The notes under the pieces are model-generated. The model saw only the letters and a list, made by a program, of their open reading frames with translations. It searched no databases and was not told where the DNA came from. This document shows, piece after piece, positions 1 through 8,877 of a DNA stretch of 64,000 nucleotides. Location: the NCBI RefSeq assembly GCF_012849375.1, contig NZ_CP051684.1:3038001-3102000 (forward strand), given 5' to 3'. How positions within the stretch are numbered: the stretch's first letter is position 1; each line of letters opens with the position of its first letter. A program made the translations under genes and the position numbers. Origin of the DNA: Duganella dendranthematis (GTDB lineage Bacteria > Pseudomonadota > Gammaproteobacteria > Burkholderiales > Burkholderiaceae_D).

Positions 1-1
1 G

Positions 2-637
2 GTGATGATCAATCTGCGCGTGGGCCAGGGCGCCACCGGCATTAATTTACAGAATCTGGGCGAGGCACCGGTGTACGGCCAGGTGCGCGTGTATCTGTGG
101 GAACAAAAAGACGGCGACGATGTGCTGACCCCGACGCAAGACGTGGTGGCCAGCCCGCCCATCATCCAGATCGGACCGAAAAGCAGCCAGATTATCCGGC
201 TGGTCCGGCGCAGCGAGCAATTGCCAGCCAGCGAGCTGACTTACCGCATCCTGATCGACGAGATCCCCAAGGACGATGGCCCGGCCAGCGGGGTCGACAT
301 TCGCCTGCGCTATTCCGTGCCGATGTTCGTGCTGCCGGCCGATGAACGGGCGGCGCCGGTGCTGGCCTGGAGCGTGTTCAAGAAAGATGGTTTTTGGATG
401 TTGCGAGTCCGCAACAGCGGCACCCAGCGCGCACAGATCGGCGCGCTGGAACTGAGCAACGCCGCCGGCAAGCAATTCGAAATTGCCTCCGGCCTGTTTG
501 GTTATGTGCTGGCGGGCAGGGTGCGCGAGTGGCGCCTCCCCACGTCTGGCGATGCCGATCTGAACGGGACGTTGGCAGTCAAGGCCAACATCAATTCCCG
601 TCCGACCAGCGCCAGTACCGTGGTCAGGGTGGACTGA
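2..637 (+). CDS. Csu-type fimbrial periplasmic chaperone (5' end cut by window)
   Basis: Periplasmic PapD-like chaperone of the archaic (Csu/sigma) chaperone-usher pathway, which would hold spore-coat-U-type pilin subunits and deliver them to the usher encoded next. The visible 211 residues show an N-terminal Ig-like fold (GQVRVYLWEQ, then SSQIIRLVRR, which resembles the subunit-binding strand) and a second domain from about residue 110 (VPMFVLPADE). There is no signal peptide, and the reading frame is open to base 2, so the true start lies before the window and about 20-40 residues are missing. The usher starts 6 bp downstream. Family assignment rests on pattern and context and is fairly secure. 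Confidence 0.8.
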   Translation: MMINLRVGQGATGINLQNLGEAPVYGQVRVYLWEQKDGDDVLTPTQDVVASPPIIQIGPKSSQIIRLVRRSEQLPASELTYRILIDEIPKDDGPASGVDIRLRYSVPMFVLPADERAAPVLAWSVFKKDGFWMLRVRNSGTQRAQIGALELSNAAGKQFEIASGLFGYVLAGRVREWRLPTSGDADLNGTLAVKANINSRPTSASTVVRVD

Positions 638-643
638 CCCGGG

Positions 644-2971
644 ATGCGGCGCCGGCTGGCCTGGTGGTGGCTGTTGACATGGTGGTTGGTCATGAGCATG
701 GGCAGCGTGCTGGCGCAGACGGTGCCGGCGCCGCCGCCGCAATATGAAGAGCTTTTTCTGGAGGTAAGCTTGAACGGTGAATCGACCGGACTGGTACTGC
801 GTTTCACCCGGGGCAAGAGTTCGGGGCTGCGTAGCAGCGTGCAGAATCTGCGCGACCTGGAACTCGACCCCAAACTGTTCGGAGTCGAGGGCCAGGACGA
901 GTTCGACCTCGACCAGGTCAAAGGCCTGAGCTATACCTATGACCCGGCACGCCAGGCGCTGGCGCTGCGCGTCGACGATGTGCTGCGGGCGCCGGTCTCG
1001 GTTTCGGCGCGCACGGTGCGCAAGCCGGGCGTGGCCACGGTGACGCCGGGCGCGGTGATCAATTACGACGCCTACACCCAGCTGGGACAGAACCGCAGCA
1101 CCTCGGTCAGCCACGAGTTACGCTACTTCAACACCAACGGCGTCTTGAGCAGCACCGGCGTATTTAATTACAGCAACCAGCTGCGCCAGTACGTGCGCTT
1201 CGATACCGCCTGGGTGCATTCCGATCCGGACACGCTGGAAACCTGGCAGGCCGGCGATTTCATTTCGTCGTCGCTCAACTGGTCGCGGTCGCTGCGCATG
1301 GCCGGCGTGCAGTGGCGCCGCAGCTTCGACCTGCGGCCGGATCTGCTGACCTTCCCGTCGGCGTCGCTGGGCGGCTCGGCAGTGGTGCCGACGGCGGTCA
1401 GCCTGTATGTGGACGGCGTGCGTCAGGTCGACACCGCCGTGCCGTCCGGCCCGTTCATCATCAACCAGGTGGCCGGCATCAACGGCGCCGGCCAGGCCAC
1501 GCTGGTCACGCGCGACGCCGCCGGCCGCGCCATCAGCACCACGGTGCCGCTATATGTGGATACCCGCATGCTGGCCGAGGGCCTGACCGATTACTCGGCC
1601 GAGCTGGGGCTGATACGGCGCGGTTACGGCACGCGCTCGTTCGATTACGCCCGCACGCCGGCCGCCGTCGGCTCGCTGCGGCGCGGTCTGAGCGACAACC
1701 TGACGCTGGAGGCGCACGGCGAGGCCGGGCGCGGCGTGATCAATGGCGGCGCCGGCATGCTGTGGCGTGTCGGCCAGTCGGGCGTGGTCAGCGGTTCGCT
1801 GGCGGCCAGCGCCGGCGGCAACGGCGACCACAGCCGGCGCGGCGCCCAGGCCGCAGTGGGCTATCAATATCTGAGCCCGCGCTTCAGCGTCGACCTGCAA
1901 TCGCAGCGGGTGCTGGCGCAATACAGCGACCTCGGCTCGGTGGAAGGCATTCCGGTGGTGCGCGCCACCGACCGCTTCAATTTCTCCATGGCGCTGTTCG
2001 GCGGCCAGGGCGTGGGCCTGAGCCTGGTCAATGTGCGGGCGCCGCTGTCGCCGCCGGCGCGGATTGCCGCACTCAACTATTCTGTCGGACTGGGCTGGGG
2101 CATGTACCTGAGCGTCAGCGCCTTCCGCGATTTCCGCGATGAAAAGTCGCGCGGCGTGTTCTTCAGCATCAGCGGCAGCTTCGCCGACCGCATCTCGGCC
2201 ACCGTCAGCCGTAGCCGCCAGAATGGCGTGCGCGGCACCACCACCACGCTGTCGCGCTCGGCCGACTACAGCGGCGGCTTCGGCTGGGGGCTGCAATCGG
2301 CCAGCAACAATGGCACGGCGGTGCACCAGGCGCAAGGCACCTACCTTGGCAACTACGGCCAGGTGACGGCCTACACGCTGGATACCGGCGGCAACCGCAG
2401 CAGCTCGCTGGACGTGGCCGGCGCGGTGGTGCTGATGGATGGCAGCGTGCATGCGGCGCGCCAGGTCGGCGCCGGCTTCGGACTGGTGTCGACCGACGGC
2501 GTCGGCGGCGTACCGGTATTGCAGGAAAACCAGGTGATCGGCAAGACCAGCAGCAGCGGCTACATGCTGGTGCCGAATCTGACGCCGTATCTGCAAAACC
2601 AGGTCGGCATCGACACCACCCACTTGCCGCTGGATGCGCGCGTGGCCAGCACTACCCAGACCGTGGTGCCGGCGCGCCTGTCCGGGGTGCTGGTGCGCTT
2701 CCCGGTTGAAACCTACGAGGCGGCCAGCGTGATCCTGCATGACGCGGCCGGCAAGCCGCTGCCGGCCGGCACCACGGTGCTGCACGTGGAAAGCGGCGCC
2801 GTCACGCTGGTCGGTTTCGACGGCGTCGCCTTCATCGACCATCTGGAACCGCTGAATCACCTGCAAGCCACAGTAGACGGGGTGCGCTGCGTGGCCGAGT
2901 TCAGCTACACGCCGGTCAAGGGCAATGCGTTGTCGACCATGGGTCCGTTTGTCTGCCGGAGCGCGCCATGA
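644..2971 (+). CDS. Csu-type fimbrial outer-membrane usher
   Basis: Outer-membrane usher of 775 residues that would accept chaperone-subunit complexes and secrete the growing pilus. It has an N-terminal signal segment ending near VLAQT and an early domain with the usher-like stretch LFLEVSLNGEST. A long beta-barrel region follows (SLYVDGVRQVDTAVPSGPF is the typical usher plug/barrel motif), and the C-terminus ends near GPFVCRSAP. It is placed between chaperone and tip-subunit genes, with 6 bp before it and a 4-bp overlap (ATGA) with the next gene, so the three are very likely translated from one mRNA. The ATG at 644 is the first after the chaperone stop. Confidence 0.88.
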   Translation: MRRRLAWWWLLTWWLVMSMGSVLAQTVPAPPPQYEELFLEVSLNGESTGLVLRFTRGKSSGLRSSVQNLRDLELDPKLFGVEGQDEFDLDQVKGLSYTYDPARQALALRVDDVLRAPVSVSARTVRKPGVATVTPGAVINYDAYTQLGQNRSTSVSHELRYFNTNGVLSSTGVFNYSNQLRQYVRFDTAWVHSDPDTLETWQAGDFISSSLNWSRSLRMAGVQWRRSFDLRPDLLTFPSASLGGSAVVPTAVSLYVDGVRQVDTAVPSGPFIINQVAGINGAGQATLVTRDAAGRAISTTVPLYVDTRMLAEGLTDYSAELGLIRRGYGTRSFDYARTPAAVGSLRRGLSDNLTLEAHGEAGRGVINGGAGMLWRVGQSGVVSGSLAASAGGNGDHSRRGAQAAVGYQYLSPRFSVDLQSQRVLAQYSDLGSVEGIPVVRATDRFNFSMALFGGQGVGLSLVNVRAPLSPPARIAALNYSVGLGWGMYLSVSAFRDFRDEKSRGVFFSISGSFADRISATVSRSRQNGVRGTTTTLSRSADYSGGFGWGLQSASNNGTAVHQAQGTYLGNYGQVTAYTLDTGGNRSSSLDVAGAVVLMDGSVHAARQVGAGFGLVSTDGVGGVPVLQENQVIGKTSSSGYMLVPNLTPYLQNQVGIDTTHLPLDARVASTTQTVVPARLSGVLVRFPVETYEAASVILHDAAGKPLPAGTTVLHVESGAVTLVGFDGVAFIDHLEPLNHLQATVDGVRCVAEFSYTPVKGNALSTMGPFVCRSAP

Positions 2972-3987
2972 TGTCCGCGCGCCGTTGCCTGCTGTGGCTG
3001 GGATTGTTGCTGATGCTGGTCTGCGGCCAGGCGCGCGCCGATGGCTGCACGGTAGCCCAGACCAATATTGTCTTCCCATCCGTCAGCTCGATCACCAGCG
3101 CCGACGCCTACGCCAACGCCAACTTCAAGGTCACCTGTACCTGGACCAGTGCCCTGGCCGGACTGTTGTTCCCCAACGCCACGGTGTGCCTGTATCTGGG
3201 CGACGGCTCGGGCAACGCCAGCACCACCGCCACGGTGCCGCGCCAGTTGTCCAACGGCAGCAAGCGCGTCAACTACAACCTGTACACCGACGCCAGCTAC
3301 TCGGCCGCCAAGGTATGGGGCGGCTGGAGCGGCACCGATACGTCGGCCAATGTGATCCAGTTTACGCTGACCAAGAGCGACAACGTGATCGGCTCGCTGA
3401 CGCAGGACGTCAACCTGTACGGCAAGCTGAACGCGGACGCCACGCTGGCGGCGATGGACGTGGGGCCCGACAACTTGAGCCTGGTATCCAACTTCGGCGG
3501 CAGCAATGTGATGATGCGCTTCATCTTTTTCCTGAGCGGCGCCGGCAACTGCGTGCTCGGCACCACGGTGGCGATGCCGTTCCAGGTCAGCGCAAATGTC
3601 ATCAACGATTGCGATATCAACGTCGGCAATCTGGTATTCCCCAATAGCAGTCTGTTGACCAGCGCGATCCGCACCACGTCGACGCTGACGGCGCGTTGCA
3701 GCAAGAACACTGCCTACCGCATCACGTTTTCGGCCGGCACCACGCCCGGCAACACCGTTAGCGCGCGCAAGATGCTCAAAACGTCAGCGAGTGAGCTGGT
3801 GTCGTATCAGATTTCCAGCGCGCTCGATGGCGCCAGTCTGGGCGACGGCAGCGGCGGGACGGTGGTGATGGGCGGAACGGGCGATGGCACAACCAAGAGC
3901 CAGACCGTGTTTGGACTAGTGCCGGCGCAGACGACGCCGTCGCCGGGGGATTACAAGGATACGGTGGTGGCGACCGTGTGGTTCTGA
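2968..3987 (+). CDS. Two-domain spore coat U protein, likely pilus tip adhesin (CsuE-like)
   Basis: A 339-residue secreted protein with a signal peptide (LLWLGLLLMLVCGQARA, cleavage before DGC). It carries two tandem spore-coat-protein-U domains, at about residues 25-180 and 190-339. Each opens with the paired-cysteine pattern, and the second ends in a donor-like strand (DTVVATVWF). Two-domain proteins encoded last after the usher are typical of the CsuE tip subunit of archaic pili. Its start overlaps the usher stop codon by 4 bp. The major pilin genes (CsuA/B type) are not in the window and would lie upstream. Confidence 0.8.
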   Translation: MMSARRCLLWLGLLLMLVCGQARADGCTVAQTNIVFPSVSSITSADAYANANFKVTCTWTSALAGLLFPNATVCLYLGDGSGNASTTATVPRQLSNGSKRVNYNLYTDASYSAAKVWGGWSGTDTSANVIQFTLTKSDNVIGSLTQDVNLYGKLNADATLAAMDVGPDNLSLVSNFGGSNVMMRFIFFLSGAGNCVLGTTVAMPFQVSANVINDCDINVGNLVFPNSSLLTSAIRTTSTLTARCSKNTAYRITFSAGTTPGNTVSARKMLKTSASELVSYQISSALDGASLGDGSGGTVVMGGTGDGTTKSQTVFGLVPAQTTPSPGDYKDTVVATVWF

Positions 3988-4009
3988 CGGTCGCGGAGAC
4001 GGGGGCAGA

Positions 4010-4327
4010 TCAGAAGGTGATGGTCCATTCGCCGGCGCCGGATTCCTGGCGGAGGGCGGTGGCTTGCGCGGCGCTGCTGTTGACGCTGGCGGCCTGGGCG
4101 GTGTTGCGGGTCATCTGGTAAGGGGTTTTGAGCTGGCAGGCGACGGTTGGCGCGGCTTTGGTGTTGTTCGTGGCGGCGGTGGCGGCAGCGGCGCTGGTTT
4201 GCACAGTGCAGGCTTCTTTCACCTCAAAGCTCACTGCCATGCTGGCGGTCGCAGTTTTGCCGGCGGCACTGGCAATCAGTGGCAGGCTGAACAGGACGAT
4301 GGCGAGAGCTTTAGTAAAAGTTTTCAT
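4010..4327 (-). CDS. Small secreted spore-coat-U-like protein
   Basis: A 105-residue protein with a clear signal peptide (ALAIVLFSLPLIASA, cleavage before AGK). After it come strand-like stretches reminiscent of a spore-coat-U pilin: TASMAVSFEVKEACTVQ, then VACQLKTPYQMT, then a terminal WTITF. Only two cysteines are present and the central part of a normal ~150-residue domain is missing. It is convergent with the fimbrial operon, 22 bp away, so it is not in that transcript. No clear Shine-Dalgarno precedes ATG 4327. It could be a miniature pilin subunit, a decoy, or an unrelated secreted protein. The function is inferred. Confidence 0.55.
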   Translation of the reverse strand: MKTFTKALAIVLFSLPLIASAAGKTATASMAVSFEVKEACTVQTSAAAATAATNNTKAAPTVACQLKTPYQMTRNTAQAASVNSSAAQATALRQESGAGEWTITF

Positions 4328-4757
4328 TTATCACACACGTTGTTGGGGTGCGCAGCCTTGGTCGATGGCTACGGTATCAGGGTAGCCAACAAGGTTGAGA
4401 TGTTGATCTACAGGAAGAATTTTATCCTGAAAGAACAATCTCTCTAATGTTCACATTCTAGCGTGAAATTGACGTGTGGAAATAAAGTGATTTTTGGAGA
4501 GTTTTGAGTGTGGTTTTTCAGCTGATCGTGGAGGGACAAAAACAGGCGGGAAAACGAGGTTTTTTCATAGAGGAAAGTAGTTAAAAATCAGGGTAGAAAA
4601 GGAGACGAAATTGAAGCGCAAAAATACACACATTGTCACAGCAGTTGCATCACCTAAAAAAGTCACACTTTCTTGCATCCAACATGCAAGTCGCTCAGTC
4701 TGAAGGCGTTCTTGTTAACGCATTTTGTTGATCACCTGACATAGAGGAGTAGCAAAC
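4328..4757. other. AT-rich intergenic region upstream of the HxlR gene
   Basis: A 430-bp gap between two divergently read genes, distinctly AT-rich against its surroundings. It holds the 5' regions of the small secreted protein (minus strand) and of the HxlR regulator (plus strand), and a 19-bp dyad at 4672-4690. A purine-rich AAGGAG near 4600 precedes a possible 26-codon TTG-initiated frame, but nothing else supports it. No RNA gene was recognised. Confidence 0.5.
4672..4690. promoter_or_regulatory. Inverted repeat, candidate HxlR operator
   Basis: CTTGCAT, 5 nt, ATGCAAG: a perfect 7-bp dyad starting 86 bp before the ATG of the HxlR gene. HxlR-type repressors bind short dyads and often regulate themselves, so autoregulation is a reasonable inference. 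It is not proven. Confidence 0.4.
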
Positions 4758-5255
4758 ATGAAACATACCGACTTTGGTAGCATGCCTTGCCCGATCGCCC
4801 GCAGCCTTGGCAAAGTAGGGGAATGGTGGAGCATCCTGATCCTGCGTGACGCCTTCTACGGCTTGACCCGCTTTGATGAATTTGAGAAGAGCCTGAAAAT
4901 CGCGCCGAATATGTTGACGCGCCGTCTGGCCGGCCTGGTGGAGGGCGGACTGATGGAACGTCGCCAGTACAGCGCGCGGCCGCCGCGCTATGAATATGTG
5001 CTGACCAAGGCTGGCCGCGATTTCAAACCGGTCCTGCTGGCGTTCGTTGCTTGGGGCAACGATCACCTGGCGCCGGAAGGGGCTACGCTGCTGGTGGTGA
5101 GCCGCGAAACCGGCAAACCGGCCGACCAGGTGCTGGTGGACGCCAACAGCGGCCTGGCCATCAACGACGAGGACTATATGTTCGCGCCGGGCCCGGCTGC
5201 CACCGACGTCATGCGTTCGCGGCTGATCCAGATTAACCAGCCCGGCCGCGCCTAG
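4758..5255 (+). CDS. HxlR-family winged-helix transcriptional regulator
   Basis: A 165-residue DNA-binding protein. The N-terminal motif MPCPIARSLGKVGEWWSILI followed by FYGLTRFDEFEKSL and NMLTRRLAGLVEGGLMERR is the hallmark HxlR/MarR-like winged helix (residues 8-105). The near-N-terminal cysteine of the CPI motif is the usual redox- or electrophile-sensing residue in this family. The C-terminal ~55 residues form an extra tail. AGGAG precedes ATG 4758. No obvious target gene is adjacent; the next gene is separated by a terminator. The signal sensed is unknown. Confidence 0.88.
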   Translation: MKHTDFGSMPCPIARSLGKVGEWWSILILRDAFYGLTRFDEFEKSLKIAPNMLTRRLAGLVEGGLMERRQYSARPPRYEYVLTKAGRDFKPVLLAFVAWGNDHLAPEGATLLVVSRETGKPADQVLVDANSGLAINDEDYMFAPGPAATDVMRSRLIQINQPGRA

Positions 5256-5277
5256 TCAGCCGGGCGGTCCGGCCCAG

Positions 5278-5302
5278 GCGGCGCTGCGGCGCCGCTTTTT
5301 TT
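5278..5302 (+). terminator. Rho-independent terminator after the HxlR gene
   Basis: A perfect 7-bp GC stem (GCGGCGC, TGCG loop, GCGCCGC) is followed at once by a run of seven T. It lies 22 bp after the HxlR stop codon. Confidence 0.85.
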
Positions 5303-5465
5303 ATTGGTAATTGTGTTGCTTTCACTAAACTAGTTTCCGGTCGGAACCAAAAACGCCTAGATATCAGGCACTTAAAGGGGGCATACGGGAGGGGCTGCAA
5401 ACTGTGGAATAATGCGGTAATCAGCGTAACGGCGCGCTGTTGCAATACAGTAGAGGAAAGTTAAT

Positions 5466-8312
5466 TTGGTGGACATGTTTGCGCTCGACGACGAGCTGGC
5501 GCAGTGGGAAACGGCCTTGCCTGATGTGCAAGGTGCGGAACGCTCAAAGCTGCTGATGGCGCTGGCCTGGCATCTGCGCCAGCGGGACCCTGCACGCGCG
5601 CAGCAACTGGCCACCGAGATTGTCCCGCTGCTGGCGCTGCTGCCGTCGGACGCCGCCCTGGTGCAACGGGCGCGCCTGCACCTGATCACCGCCGAGCCGG
5701 CCTGGCTGCGCGGCGACCTCGACACCGCCTTCCATTATGCCGAACAGGCACTATTACTATGTGATCAAGCTGCCGACAGCTTGCCGGCCGCCGCCGCTGC
5801 CTGCCGCGCCGACGCCTGCTGGGTCATGGCCTGGGCCAGCAACGACCGTGGCTTAAGCGCCGATGGCGACGACTGGTTGCGCCAGGCCGCCGCTGCCGCC
5901 CGCGTGGCGGCCGACCCGATGCGCATCGATATCATCGACGCCGCCTCCGGCATCTGCGACGCCTTCAGCGACGGCCCGGCCGCGCAGCAGCGCTGGCGCG
6001 ACCGCTTCAGCACGGATCTGCACGGCGTGGCGCCGATCGCGGCCGGCTGGATCAGCGACTTCTTCGGCACCTGCGCCTTCCAGCGCAGCGAATACGGCCG
6101 CGCCATCGGCCACCTGATGCTGAGTTTTGAGAACGCGCTGGCCAGCGGCCAGATCCGTCGCGCCATCATCGTCGCCACGAATATCGGCAACGGCTTCACC
6201 AGCCTCAACGCGCACGAGTCGGCGCTGGAATGGATGCAGCGCGGGCTGGACCTGGCGCGGCCGGCCGGCTGGCCGCTCAGCATCGGCATGTGCCTGATGC
6301 AGACCGCCGAAACGTTGCGCCAGCTGGGCCAGCGCGACGCCGCGCAAAGCCTGCTGCGTGAAGCGCTGAACACGCTGGCGCCGCTGTCCGGTTCGCGCGC
6401 CTACGCGGTGGCGCTGGAATACCAGGGAGATTTGGCGCTCGACCTCGGCAACTATGCGGCCGCGCTGGAAAGTTTTACCCGCCTGGCCGCACGCGGCGAC
6501 GCCCTGTGCCAGAACGATTTCCAGAGCAGCGCGCGGCGCGGCCAGGCGCATGCGCTGTCCTACCTGGCGCGCGCCGACGATGCGCTGGCCGCCGCCCAGG
6601 CCGCGCTGGCGCTGGCGCGCGACCATGGCGATGCATCGAGCCAGATCGCCACCCTCAACGTGCTGGCCGACATCCACGCCCGCCATCCGCTGCCGGGCCC
6701 GGAACCGATGGAGGCGCCCAACGCCGTGCTGCATTATCTGCAGCTGGCGCTGGAAATCGCGGCCACCATCGAAGGCTACACGGTGCCGGGTGCGCTGCTG
6801 GACGCGGCGGCGCGCGAGTACGCCGCCATCGGCGACTACCAGCGCGCCTATACCATCGCGCTGCGCGCCAACACCGCGCGCGACCAGACCCACAGCAAGG
6901 AAGCCACCAACCGCGCCATCGCCATGCAGGTGCAGTACCAGACCGAACGGGCGCAGACCGAGGGCGAGCATCATCGCCAGCTGGCGGCGGCCGAGGCGCA
7001 GCGCGCCGAAGTGCTGCAACAGATCAGCGCCACATTGGAACACCTGAGCGCCATCGGCCAGGAAATCACTGCCCACCTGGATGCGGCGGCGGTGTTCCGC
7101 GCGCTGGACCGCCACGTGCATGGCTTGCTGGATGCGACCCACTTTTCGATCTTCCTGCTGCAGCCGGACGGCGCCTCGCTGGTGTGCGAATTCGGCATTG
7201 AAGCGGACAAGCCGCTGCCGCGCGTGCGCATCGCCGCCGATGATCCGAACGCCAATACCGCGCGTTGTCTGCGCGAACGGCGCGAAATCCTGGTCGAGCT
7301 GGACGACGAAGATGTCACGCCCAACCTGATCCCCGGCACGCTGCCGACCCAGAGCCTGCTGTTTGCGCCGCTGCGCGTGGGCGAGCGGGTGCTGGGCGTG
7401 ATGACGGTGCAGTCGCTGCTGGCGCGCGCGTATGGCGAACGCGAACGGCTGATCTTCCGCACGCTGTGTGCCTACGGCGCCATCGCGCTCGACAACGCCA
7501 GCGCCTACCGCCAGGTGGCCGCCACCCAGGAACAGCTGCTGGACAAGAACCTGGAGCTGGAGCAGGCCTACCAGGCGCTGGAGGAAGTCAGCCTGACCGA
7601 CCAGCTGACCGGGCTGCGCAACCGCCGCTTCTTCCTGCAAAACGTCGACGCCGACGTCGCCATGAGCTTGCGCGGCTACGACGCCGGCCTGCACCGCGAA
7701 CTGAACGAGTGCGACCTGCATGCGGCCAAGGACCTGGTGTTCTTCATGGTCGATCTCGACCACTTCAAGGAAGTCAACGACCGCTACGGCCACGCGGCCG
7801 GCGATTCGATCCTGGTGCAGATGCAGGAGCGGCTGCGCGAAGTGTTCCGCGAATCGGATTACGTGATTCGCTGGGGCGGCGAGGAATTCCTGGTGCTGGC
7901 GCGCGCCACCCACCGCGACGAGGCGCCGGGTGTGGCCGAACGCATGCGGCGCGCCGTCGCCGAGCGCGATTTCACTTTGCCGGACGGCGTGCGCTTGTCC
8001 AAGACCTGCTCGATCGGCTTTGCCTGTTTTCCGTTCCTGCCGTCGCAGCCGCGCTTGCTGTCGTGGTCGCAGGTGGTGGAACTGGCCGACCAGGGCCTGT
8101 ACATCGCCAAGCGTTCCGGCCGCAATGCCTGGGCGGCGCTGTACAGCACCGACGCCACGCGCGCCGACGGCGTCTTCCCGCGCCTGATGCAACAACTCGA
8201 TCAGGCCGTGACGGATGGCGAGGTGCGGCTGGTGTCCAATCTGACCGGGCCGCTGGTGCTGGTTGGCGAACGTCGCCGCATCGGCTTGTCGAGCGATTTG
8301 GAGTTGAACTGA
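5466..8312 (+). CDS. TPR-GAF-GGDEF diguanylate cyclase
   Basis: Cytosolic c-di-GMP synthase of 948 residues with no membrane segment. An N-terminal TPR-like helical array (about residues 20-480) leads through a short coiled coil (490-530) to a GAF domain (535-680) and a C-terminal GGDEF domain (705-915). The active site is intact: GGEEF at 804-808 with DLDHFKEVND upstream. The inhibitory site RESD sits exactly five residues before GGEEF, so product inhibition is expected. Start choice: TTG 5466 or GTG 5469 follow GAGGAAA at a normal distance, and ATG 5475 is possible. tag starts 2 bp after the stop, so the genes are probably coupled. Confidence 0.9.
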   Translation: MVDMFALDDELAQWETALPDVQGAERSKLLMALAWHLRQRDPARAQQLATEIVPLLALLPSDAALVQRARLHLITAEPAWLRGDLDTAFHYAEQALLLCDQAADSLPAAAAACRADACWVMAWASNDRGLSADGDDWLRQAAAAARVAADPMRIDIIDAASGICDAFSDGPAAQQRWRDRFSTDLHGVAPIAAGWISDFFGTCAFQRSEYGRAIGHLMLSFENALASGQIRRAIIVATNIGNGFTSLNAHESALEWMQRGLDLARPAGWPLSIGMCLMQTAETLRQLGQRDAAQSLLREALNTLAPLSGSRAYAVALEYQGDLALDLGNYAAALESFTRLAARGDALCQNDFQSSARRGQAHALSYLARADDALAAAQAALALARDHGDASSQIATLNVLADIHARHPLPGPEPMEAPNAVLHYLQLALEIAATIEGYTVPGALLDAAAREYAAIGDYQRAYTIALRANTARDQTHSKEATNRAIAMQVQYQTERAQTEGEHHRQLAAAEAQRAEVLQQISATLEHLSAIGQEITAHLDAAAVFRALDRHVHGLLDATHFSIFLLQPDGASLVCEFGIEADKPLPRVRIAADDPNANTARCLRERREILVELDDEDVTPNLIPGTLPTQSLLFAPLRVGERVLGVMTVQSLLARAYGERERLIFRTLCAYGAIALDNASAYRQVAATQEQLLDKNLELEQAYQALEEVSLTDQLTGLRNRRFFLQNVDADVAMSLRGYDAGLHRELNECDLHAAKDLVFFMVDLDHFKEVNDRYGHAAGDSILVQMQERLREVFRESDYVIRWGGEEFLVLARATHRDEAPGVAERMRRAVAERDFTLPDGVRLSKTCSIGFACFPFLPSQPRLLSWSQVVELADQGLYIAKRSGRNAWAALYSTDATRADGVFPRLMQQLDQAVTDGEVRLVSNLTGPLVLVGERRRIGLSSDLELN

Positions 8313-8314
8313 GC

Positions 8315-8875
8315 ATGGATAAACAACGTTGTAGCTGGGCCAATCCGGCCAATCCCCTGTATCTGGCATATCACGACACTGAATGGGGCGTGCCGTGCCA
8401 CGACGAGCGGCGCCTGTTCGAGATGCTCAATCTGGAAGGTGCGCAGGCGGGCTTGAGCTGGGAGACCATCCTCAACAAGCGCGAGAACTATCGCGCCGCT
8501 TTTGACCAGTGGGATGCGCACAAGATCGCCGCGTATGGCCCGGACAAGGTGGCGGAGTTGCTGGGCAACGCCGGCATCGTGCGCAACCGGCTGAAGGTGG
8601 CGGCGGCCATCACCAATGCGCAGGCGTATCTGCGCTTGCTCGACAGCGGCAGCAGCCTGGATAAGCTGCTGTGGTCTTACGTCGGCGGCAAACCGATTGT
8701 GCGTGGCGAGGGGCCGCGTCCGGCCAAGACCGAGCTGTCGGATCGTCTGTCGAAGGATCTGGCCAAGCTGGGCTTCAAGTTTGTCGGTTCGACGATTATG
8801 TATGCGTATATGCAGGGTATCGGCATGGTCGATGACCATGCGCCGGATTGCTTCTGCCGCAAAGCGCGCAAGTGA
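8315..8875 (+). CDS. tag: DNA-3-methyladenine glycosylase I
   Basis: Base-excision repair enzyme that removes 3-methyladenine from alkylated DNA, 186 residues, the usual Tag length. Diagnostic stretches are RCSWANP at the N-terminus, YHDTEWGVP, and QAGLSWETILNKRENYR, which holds the catalytic-site glutamate region. The C-terminal DDHAPDCFCR supplies the Zn-binding His and Cys together with the N-terminal Cys and His. It sits 2 bp after the diguanylate cyclase and 2 bp before the MnmC-like gene, so it is translated from a polycistronic message. The pairing with a c-di-GMP enzyme has no obvious functional logic. Confidence 0.95.
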   Translation: MDKQRCSWANPANPLYLAYHDTEWGVPCHDERRLFEMLNLEGAQAGLSWETILNKRENYRAAFDQWDAHKIAAYGPDKVAELLGNAGIVRNRLKVAAAITNAQAYLRLLDSGSSLDKLLWSYVGGKPIVRGEGPRPAKTELSDRLSKDLAKLGFKFVGSTIMYAYMQGIGMVDDHAPDCFCRKARK

Positions 8876-8877
8876 CG

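Noticed and set aside
5853..8369. Long antisense open frame (~838 codons) opposite the TPR-GAF-GGDEF gene
   Set aside because: Same GC-driven shadow effect; composition is Arg/Gln/His-rich with no domains.
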